Shown here: one piece after another, positions 55,150 to 64,000 of the stretch
Layout of the letters: each line of letters opens with the position of its first letter
How positions within the stretch are numbered: the first letter of the stretch is position 1
Source of the DNA: Pontederia crassipes
Taxonomy: Eukaryota; Streptophyta; Magnoliopsida; Commelinales; Pontederiaceae
Direction of reading: 5' to 3'
Length of the DNA: 64,000 bases
Assembly: GCA_030549335.1 (NCBI GenBank)
Contig: CM060194.1
Coordinates: forward strand, 72,266,077-72,330,076
Program-made: the position numbers and the translations under genes
Notes under the pieces: generated by a model
Told to the model about the DNA's origin: nothing
What the model saw: only the letters and a program-made list of their open reading frames with translations
Database searches by the model: none

Positions 55150-58100
55150 AAATGAATGTATCACTTATATGAGATTAGAGATCAAAATTTAAATGTGGCT
55201 TAAAATTCTTACAATAGTATCGAGATCTATAGACTAATGTAATATCATGAGTTGAGATTTTGACAATTTGACGTAGGGAACAGTGAATTGACATCTCCAA
55301 TCGTTAATGTCTAAGTCATCAACTGCTTGGTAGGTTTCAAACTTCAGTCAGCTGGTTTTGGGGCTAGATTTATAATTAAAGAGTCCATATTGCTTTAGAA
55401 GCTTTTTTTATTATTACAAATTAAGTAAACAAGGCACAAAAGTATATAGCCGACGCGAGTAACCCTCTCCAGTGTTGTGATCTTAATAAAAAAACCTTTT
55501 TTTTTTTAATTTACGAATCTGGTGTGCCATTGCACAACGCTCAGTGCTGAAGGATTTGCTATTCTACAGGTAGATATCCTGCTTAATTACCTGTTAATGA
55601 CAACTCAAGGCAAACGTGGGGATAACAATATCAGAACCATTATGTATGTATGCATGTATATATTATCATTATTCATTAAGACTCTGAATAAATTAAGATC
55701 CAAATATCTCATGAATCAAAAGGTACATTTATAAATTATAAAAACTGTTGAATTGTTACTTTCATCACATTTCCAGCAATACCTACGAAGTACGAACGCC
55801 ATAACTAGTAGTGTTGCATTGGATGGGCCAGACCCAAGCTGTCCACAAAACTGCGAATACAGGACCCATTCTTCTTCTGTAGCACTGACTTACAGTGCTG
55901 GTGGTACAAACGAAACACTACGTTGCCAAGGTTTTTCTGCATGGATACCCAGACCCACTTTTTCTTGAAAGAGCTGTAGCCCTGGGGATACAGGAGTGCA
56001 GACTTTCTCCGGCAACGACGCCAGGGCGTGGCCAGCAGCTTGCCAGTACCTTCTTAATAACTGAAACTACTAAGGAAGCTTTGCATTAATTGCAACAATT
56101 AATATATGTAGCCCACGCATTGCATATATGTTTTTGTTAGGCATGCATACTTCAACATCCAGCACACCATGGTCAATACATTGTTAATTTTTAGTATAAA
56201 ATTTTTATCACCCGGATTACCATTGCATAGCTATTGGTAATCTTCTTCATGAGGGTGTGATTACTGACTAGGGAGCAAATTTTAAAGAAAGGAACGCGAA
56301 GGTGGTGAGCAAACTCTCGTGTCTGGTGCATGTTTCTTCTTAATTTCTGTAGATCTACGTTCATCTTGATTATTTTACCATTAATAGAAAATACATGTAA
56401 GTAGTAAGTTCTTGGCTTAGAAGTAAGTCATATTTGTCAATCTGAGCAGGTGAAATTACACTTGTCATGAGGTCTTCATAGAATGGAACTGGTTATATGT
56501 AGTTGCATTATTTCTTCATCACAAGCTAGAATTTGAATTTTATCACATATACTTGGTGATAGTCATCATAAGAATAATAATTAATAAGTAGGCAATATGC
56601 GTACAGGAGAAAAAAATTATGATCGTCATCAATGAAAAACTCTTCATTACTTGAATTAATGGCTCTAAGTGATATAAAAAAGTTTCCTAAACCATGAAGA
56701 GGTCAACTTGATACATTGATCTGATTTGGAAAATATTATCGTACTTTTATAAGACTTTGAACTAAAACAATAGCAAGATGCAAATATTATTCCATCAAAG
56801 TTTAGAAGTTGAAACTATGTTTACCATTGCATATTAAGTTATGAATGTTTAGGATATTGGTCTTCTTTTGTTGTTAAATTGATGTAACGTCTGGTGATGC
56901 AACTTGGACATAGTTGATCCGAAAATCAAAATAAAATCCGCAGACCCTTACTGACTTTCCAACATTACATTAAATTAACTGATGCATATAAACAAATAGT
57001 TACGTTGAAGGACCTCCTTATAACGAATGTATGAAGAAGACAATGATGGCTGACTAATACAGAGTTCGAATAGTTTTTTTTTTAATTCGTGGAGATCTTC
57101 AAGGTTTTGATGTGTCTGATTTTGTTTTGCTCTATTCTATTTAGTAGATTAAAAATCGGTAGGAGAATAAAGACTGAAGGAAATAATAAGATAGGCTAGT
57201 AAGAAAATGATGCACATTGCGTACTTTTGAAGATAAATAGTTTCTTTTCAAAATTTATTGAATACTACAATGAGGAAAACAGCTTAGCCAAATTAAATCT
57301 TAAATTAGTGAAATCATTTGATATTACTTATGGACATACTGTACCATTGTCTTGGATGTCACATTGTGATTTTTATTTATTGGTGTTCATGGCATCACCC
57401 CTTTCAATGCTATGCTTAACCAATGAAACTCAAGCTTCATTAATGTAAGCAAATTTTTCTCTATTTCACAAAGTCAGCTCTTGGACATTACTGAAAGAAT
57501 ACTTTGCTTAACCAATAAAAAGAAGCTTCATGAAGCAATTCTATATTTTAATGAAAGTCAGCTCTTAAATTACTCAGAAAACTAAAGTCAGCACCTTGAA
57601 ACTTTGTAATCTCAACTAACTCAAGACAACTAAGCTTTATGGACAAGCTAGGTACTTCAATTGTGCCCGTTAAATTAATTCTTTGAATCTATTAGTTCAC
57701 GGATCGAAATTAGAGACAAACAGAATAAAGACTATTGAACCTTAATCTTCTTTCGTTTATAAACAAACACATGCACGGAATCATCCATAATTAAGATGTA
57801 CATCATTTTTTTCAACGTTAAAAAGTGAGTGATATTTTCTTGTCAAAGTTAAAAGATATGTGAAGAAGTTGTTATGAAGTAATCAGATATGCATTAGATT
57901 ATTACGACACATGTGTTTGATAAATTTAAGTAGTTAGCTTTATAGGGCAAAGCACCAGAACAAAATAGATCACATTGTGGTGGACTTTAATTTTCATATA
58001 AACCCCTACTTCGTTTTGTCAGACATCGTTTCCAATGTACTGTGTTTATACAGCTTTTGCAGATGGCAACTTTCGTCAACCAATAACTTAATTTGCTTTA

Positions 58101-58721
58101 GTTTGGAAGAACCAATCGGAGCTTTGTCTCGGTAGAAAAAGAACAAGGGACTCTTTCATCAACGGGAACATATCAGCAGCCTTATCCCCCGCTGTTTCAA
58201 AGTAATATGATCAATTCAATCACAGGTGTCCGAACTTTAAGAATAATTGAACTTTTTTTATGCAGTTTTGTGCACTATTCTTTTGGAAATAGCAACAATG
58301 CACAGTATTCCTGAACACATTGATCAAAGTCCAAGATGATTGCTTGAGCTCCTAATCTGCTAGTGGCCTTTTACTTTTTTTCTATTTTCCTGTTCTCCTT
58401 TTTCTGTTATGAAACTTGTCCGTTCTTTTCTTTGGCGTGTAAGATCAAAAGCTACGTGCTGCGCGATGCATGACCACATGATGATTGTAGAACTGTACAC
58501 AACGTCATTTGCTAACTTTCGAAGTCGTGTACGTATTCTGCAAATTGAAATTAACCCAAGGCGTTTTCTGTCAACCATATTATACACGACGCGCACCGCC
58601 AATGTCTCCTCATTTCACCTCATTCATGAACAGTTTCGAAGTCGCGACCTATAGCTAAGGACACACATGCATGTGATATCTAATTATATAATGCATGAGA
58701 TTACTGCTAGTCTACATGTGA

Positions 58722-58722
<1 letters not shown>
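55150..58722. other. Gene-poor stretch with one G+C-richer patch
   Basis: Mostly A+T-rich. At 55776-56089 composition becomes balanced and overlapping plus-strand frames of 64-71 codons occur (ALDGPDPSCPQNCEYRTHSS), preceded by a CAG acceptor-like site at 55775. Upstream at about 55568 is CTACAG|GTAGAT, which could be a donor. This may be part of a host gene with two exons, or a non-coding RNA, but I recognise no family. The frames at 57227-57448 and 58360-58654 likewise have no recognisable content. Confidence 0.4.

Positions 58723-58780
<58 letters not shown>
58723..58780. repeat. (TA)n microsatellite, about 29 units
   Basis: An uninterrupted TA dinucleotide tract. Confidence 0.97.
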
Positions 58781-58782
<2 letters not shown>

Positions 58783-59357
58783 ACCCATGGAATTGCCCGA
58801 TGAAGTATAGTTAATCTCTCATGTGGAATCCTCTAATTAACATTCATCAATGATGCTCACGTAGTCACATGAACTCGAGGGGAATAAAAAGCGAAAAGGG
58901 TAATCTTGCAGCAATAGCAATCTGGTGTGTGTGTGAGAGAGAGAGAGTTGAGATCTTGCTTCAAATAAATAAATAAATAAAAATGGAAGTCAGCTCAGCA
59001 CGTCAGCGAGATTGATTACTTCTGATTGCTTATTAATTAATTAATTAAAAGCAAGGACGACCAACCTCCCCCACAGGAAGCAGCTGGCATTAATTTATCT
59101 GGTCAATTCACCAGCATGTCCAACAGCAAGGCTTGATTAGCTCCACGGCCATCGACTGACCATGGAGCCCCGATCGATCGTATCGCGAATTGAAGAAGCT
59201 TTAATCGTCTACTGCCTAATTAAGAGATACTTCCATTCCGCGGGATCAGCGTGCACCTGCTGTATGTGATGTCAGTTCATGAGATGGCAATCAATTTGTT
59301 TTGCATGAATCTTCATCCAGCACGCTGCAACGTTATCAAGTTGTTGGCCTTGAGAGT

Positions 59358-59358
59358 T

Positions 59359-59393
<35 letters not shown>

Positions 59394-59406
59394 CGAGAGC
59401 GAGAGA
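59358..59406. repeat. (GA)n microsatellite
   Basis: A GA tract with a few substitutions (GAAAGA, GCGAGAGC), placed directly upstream of a G+C-rich block. GA tracts are frequent in plant promoters and 5' leaders. Confidence 0.95.
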
Positions 59407-59830
59407 AGGCAAAGCGTGGAGGACAAAAACCAGAAGAGGTGGCAGATAAGCTTTGGGAGTCGAGCAGGCGCCAGGGAACTCGTTCGCGCGATGCGTGCAC
59501 GGTCAAAAGGCTCGTGGCCCGCGCGCGCCCGCCCGCGGCCGCCGTGCGTGTTTGTGCCCTCAAGAGTGCAAGTCGCCTCTTCTTTTTGCTTTTTTGTTTT
59601 TCCTGTTCGAGAGGGGACTCCCAAACTTTGCTTCTACCTTAAACGTACCCCTTTTTTGTCGCCCAATCACTGTACAGGTCATGTTTTGGGATTCAAATGC
59701 CATCACTTCGCTTCTGCCGTCCTTTGCTTTGTTAAAACTTAAAAGCCGCGCAATGTTGACGCAAGAAGGAATCCATGACAAGGCTCCCCATTTGACCACC
59801 ACATGCCTTTGACCAATGCTTATGAACACA
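59407..59830. promoter_or_regulatory. G+C-rich, CpG-rich patch, possible promoter or leader
   Basis: The sharpest G+C rise in the right half of the window (59465-59575, with GCGCGCGCCCGCCCGCGGCC). It follows a GA tract and is followed by pyrimidine-rich sequence. Overlapping frames on both strands (up to 163 codons at 59251-59742) are Arg/Ala-rich, mutually exclusive, and match no family. A promoter or 5' leader of an unannotated gene is possible, but no downstream coding exon is visible within the next 4 kb. Confidence 0.3.
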
Positions 59831-60297
59831 GCTTAAACGTGTTTGGCTTTCTAAGATCTTGTTTGGATGAAAGGATTAACATGGATGCATTAAGTTTAAT
59901 TGGGGTGAGATGGATTTAAAACTCTACATCTTCTTTTAATATATATTATTTTTTAAAAAAATTTAAGTGTGGTTATGTTGATATTCATACGTTCATCATC
60001 TAGTTAAAATTTAATTCATCAAATTAATGATTTTTAAATAGTTAAAAATAATTGTAAATATTTTACTTTTTATTTATTTCAATTAAATTAAAATAAATAA
60101 ATATAATTAAGAGTAATAAAAAAATTATTTACCATAAATTTTCATAACTCATGTATTATAATTTTTGTTCGAACAAAAGGTGAATTAAAATAATCTAATC
60201 TATTCCATTAATTTATATTAAACACTCATCCAACTCAATATCAGCAATCTTTACTGCACCATCCTAACACAATTCTCTATCATTAAGTTGCCAAACA
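59831..60297. other. A+T-rich spacer with TTGTTTGG-type inverted words
   Basis: CTTGTTTGGATG near 59859 faces TTGCCAAACAA near 60289, as in some MITEs, but the inverted match is only about eight bases and no duplication is seen. No gene. Confidence 0.4.
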
Positions 60298-60348
<51 letters not shown>

Positions 60349-60349
60349 T
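60298..60349. repeat. (AAT)n microsatellite, about 17 units
   Basis: An uninterrupted AAT trinucleotide tract. Confidence 0.97.
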
Positions 60350-63300
60350 TCAGTAGCTAATTAGCTAGAGATCGTGGCCACTCTTTAAAATTTTGATGTT
60401 AACAGTGTATAAAAATGTATCTTTCTGAGTTTTATAACTAATCTATCTTCCAAAATTCTAACTTGTGGTTTCTTCTGAGGACATTAATTTTAAAATCACT
60501 GATGATTGACCACTCATTGGTTCGATTTCCATTTCCTTGATAGCTAGATGCATTGAATATAGAGAGCATACTTTGACCACGACTGGTTTCATTAATTATT
60601 TTCTTCTTCTTCTTTTTTCTTGTTCTTGAGGTTGGCTTGCAAAACTATGCAATGCATGACTAGTCTGTGAGATCATGATGCTATAAAGTTAAATGGTAGC
60701 CTCGTAGGGACGTGGGCCGCGTATATTGATAGGGTAGTGCAAGCATGTCGATAAACTCATTTCGTCGTTTTCGTTAAAGCAATAACAGCCGTGTAAGTTG
60801 CCAAAAGCAAATAGGGCAATCGTAGGGATGATAACTTTGAATCTTGGATCCAAAAAGTCTTGAACTTAATTAATTTAGTTTGCAACGTATCTCAAGTAAT
60901 TAATATCCAAATTAACCATGTTTAATGTTAATTACAAAAGTTACTTGGCTCTATTTAGGAGAAGAGGAAAATTTTAAAGATTCATCGATGGCTCAAAAGC
61001 ATAGCATACAAACCAAATTAAAGTCCCCAACCGCGTTGAAAATAATAACTATTTCATTTTTTATAATATACTACGTTACAGGCTTCAGCTTTTTCAAAAA
61101 AAAAAAAAAACCCCAAGTCCGCTGTTCATCAAATTTGCTGACATGAGTTGAGCTATATATCAAATAAATCCCGAAGGCATCGGCATACAAATATCATATA
61201 TAATATACAATAAACAGTCAAAGTTAATGGCTAGCCAAAAAAATATTTGAAACAGTGTAATATCTATTGACTGTCCAAAATATTACTAACTTTTATGGCC
61301 GACCATTTTATTCTATATATGAAATCAAAGCAAAAGTTTATGTTTTCTTTTTTTTCTGTTAAATTAAGCTTAAGCCATTAAAAGAAAATACTATAGATAA
61401 TGTGAGAAAATATTTTATTTGAATATTATTTTTATGACCTACTGTTCATATGAAATCAATTCAAAGCTCTTGTCGATTTTTCTGTTAAACTAAGCTTGGG
61501 CTATTAAAAATAAGCTTAGATTACATGAGAGAATATTTTACTTTAATACAAATTTTACCAATCTCTTCAACTCTCAATTATTTTGAAGTCACGAGATCAT
61601 TATTTATCCAAAAATTCTCTTGGAAAAAAGATATTTTTATTTTTATTTTTTTCGAACTGTTACAAAATTAAGCTAAACTTAAACCATTAAAAATATATTT
61701 TAGATTATGCGAGAAAATATTTGTAATATACATACGTTATATTAAATGTCGAATAACTATGATCTCTTGTTTATTTTTAAATAAAAGAGTGAATTATTTA
61801 TCCATTTCTTATAAATAAAGTTATCTTCATATTTATTTTTTAGATTAAAAAGTTATCTTTATGTTTAAATAATTGATATTGTTTCTTAAATAAGTTCTTA
61901 CTATTCACTGATATAAAATGGTCGAGGATGTAAATATGACAAGATTGCTGATTTTAAAATTAATGTCAGATGATAGTTGATTCAGGACAAACGTGAAGCT
62001 GTATGTAATATATTAAATTGGGCATCGTTAATTATGAATTATCTTTTTGCGCGTAAGAGCTAGATATATAATAATTTCATTGAAAGTTTGAATTAGCAAT
62101 TTTTAATGGAGCTGACTTAATTTCTGAATGAGTTCTCTAACCAATGATAAGAACTATTGACTTTGTGATTAATAAAATATGGTTTAGTATTTTAGTGCCA
62201 CGTTGATAACTCGTATGTCAATCTTCATGAGGTTTACTTTTTTTTTTTCTCGAATTAAACGAATAAAGAAGAGCCAGCTGGTCAATGCATTGATATTGCC
62301 GAATTATACATATTAGTGTTGCCTTTTCGGAGGCAGGAAAAGAAAACAGATGGCAACAATTATTTCTAAAGAACAATAATTTTAGGTTCATAAGGCAATT
62401 TTAACTCATTTAATTACTAAGGTTTGTGATTAAACGTTAACCTTATTGCATCTATCTTTTTATTACTGATAGGTTAAAATGGTAAATTTAAAACTTCAAA
62501 TATGAAATACTTATTTCCAATTTATAATATTTTTAGAATAGGTCATTGAGCCAAGTTTTGTGTTTGGTGTTGTGTGATGGAAATTTGACACAACCAAGCT
62601 TGTATATTTGAATATTTTTATTATAATATGAAAGTAGCATAGACTCATACCATTAATTAGTTTTAAGAATATATATAATTCAAGAGATTATGGCACATCA
62701 CTTTTTTTCAAATTTTAATTTTAATTAACTCTTAAGCTGACAAGTGATTTGAGGGATTAATAAGTTTGGATACATTGGTCGCATTATACATAGTTGTTCC
62801 ATATAGTATCGGCAATGATCTCAATCCATGCCGTGCAACGAGACTTGATTCCATCTCTAACTCTCTTTATTATAGACACCCACCCCACATATGTATCACA
62901 TAATTAAGATTTCATTCCGGCAGTACCTGGACATTATAAACATTAAAACTTCTGTTGTGAAATAGCTTTGATAATTATTTAAAAACTCGTTCAGATAATG
63001 TTGACACGTCACTCTCCATATGTCAACTAAACCTACGCCAGCTTACCTAGGTACCCTAATCATATCAAGACTATTGTCAGGTGAATGTTTGCTTAATAAA
63101 TATAGGCAAAGTCGAGTTTTTTTAATTTGCTTAATAATAATACGAATATCTTCTTTTTCTGAAAGCTAAAAATTGCTTATCAGTTAATTAGATTTTTTTT
63201 TATTAAACTGTAACGTTGAGTTTGAAGTCCACATTATATAGTTCCATCTTTCAAGGAGATTTTGTTTTCTATCTAATAAGTTACTTTAATTCATTACCAT

Positions 63301-63783
63301 CCGAGCTAAGTTTCCTGTTGAGTATATATTAATTATTTTATTTATACTTTTACGTATTTAAATGTTGCCAACTCGCCATTACTGCTGAAATTTAGAAAAT
63401 TAATCAAATAGAATGTTTTTTTTATTCTGCGTTTTAATCTGGACATAAATAATTTACCCCTTAAATTCTTGGACGTTCCTCTTATGGTAGATAGTAGAGA
63501 CATTTATTACACGCAAGCAACCACGAAGTTAGGGCTATTTGTGTTTTATAATTCTCCTTTTGTATTTAAATAAAAGGAAGTTCGTGAGACTAATGCCATT
63601 TAAGATATTAAAAGGATAATTTATGTGGGTATTCATTTATGGTCATAGAACATAAGAGAAGAAAGGGATAACTAAGAATTATGTCTAATTCATCATCATC
63701 GTTACTCCAAACAAATAAACAATGGCATTAATGGAGTCAATGGGTCAAACCAACAAGAGAAACGGGCCCCACGAGCCTTTAAT
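60350..63783. other. A+T-rich intergenic sequence, nothing recognised
   Basis: No open frame, RNA gene or element end that I can support. The 73-codon frame at 60925-61146 ends in a poly-Lys tract from an A run and has no recognisable content. Confidence 0.6.
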
Positions 63784-64000
63784 GGAGAGAGAGAGAGAGA
63801 GAGAGGTTGCAGTCACAGTGCACACAGCGACGAGTTGATGGATTTGAAGTTTGAACATTGGACCGGGTGGCGATGCTGAGAGGACCGGCGTCATGCCAAC
63901 GACTGGGTCTTTACGTGAACGCGCGGCCTCAGCCGGCCATCGGACGCGACCACTAATTCAAAAGGAGTTGAGAACAAATTTTATTTTTATACCGCTCATC
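63784..64000. other. GA microsatellite and G+C-richer window edge
   Basis: A GA tract (63784-63805) leads into a balanced to G+C-rich block (63830-63955, for example ACGCGCGGCCTCAGCCGGCC). It may be the edge of a host gene's promoter or leader that continues beyond the window. No coding frame can be assigned. Confidence 0.35.

Noticed and set aside
59251-59742. 163-aa plus-strand frame
   Set aside because: It crosses a GA microsatellite and a CpG-rich patch, is Arg/Glu/Ser low-complexity at that point, overlaps four other frames on both strands, and resembles no protein family.
59855-60295. A MITE with TTGTTTGG ends
   Set aside because: The inverted match is only about eight bases and no target duplication is visible.

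Overview
This is plant nuclear DNA, almost certainly from an angiosperm. It is A+T-rich, has long microsatellites, and carries plant-type transposons: a CACTA (En/Spm) element with TNP2 transposase, Ty3/gypsy LTR retrotransposons with long LTRs, a hAT-type MITE, an L1-type LINE, and large Mutator-like foldback elements. The species cannot be named from the sequence. I found no host gene that I can support with confidence. The window reads as intergenic, repeat-dominated chromatin.

Left part (1-7843): A+T-rich sequence with a 495-bp hAT-type MITE (1380-1874, 8-bp target duplication), an LTR-like segment ending at 5848, and a TAA microsatellite of about 51 units (6462-6614).

Central nest (7844-37525): one Ty3/gypsy element lies on the minus strand. 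It is bounded by TGTAAC...GTTACA ends and a perfect 5-bp duplication AAATA, and it contains everything else in this interval. Its left LTR was split by an 18.6-kb CACTA element (9040-27639). That CACTA element was then hit by a 3.17-kb solo LTR (13551-16715, duplication GTTTC), a 410-bp CACTA-like MITE (16977-17386, duplication GTA) and a 5.2-kb non-autonomous LTR element (20995-26204, duplication GAAAC). The right LTR was split by a second solo LTR of the same family as the first (33141-36402, duplication AATTC/AATTT). Removing the inserts restores two LTRs of about 2.05 kb each. Both CACTA genes (TNP2 transposase; En/Spm-type second gene) are still readable but carry frameshifts and stops. 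The gypsy interior keeps only integrase and chromodomain remains.

Right part (37526-64000): A+T-rich spacer, a pyrimidine-rich block, a roughly 1-kb foldback (42394-43403), an 89-bp tandem array of three copies, and a solo LTR (45475-49056) that holds a second foldback (47601-48965). A nearly perfect 1.12-kb tandem duplication (48563-50803) follows, then a decayed minus-strand LINE (down from 52463), a third foldback with an exact 9-bp duplication (54619-55140), and long gene-poor sequence with TA, GA and AAT microsatellites. G+C-rich patches near 59440-59600 and 63780-64000 may be edges of host genes, but none can be defined.

The genes do not form a pathway. The biological content is a layered record of insertions in which each element dates those it interrupts.
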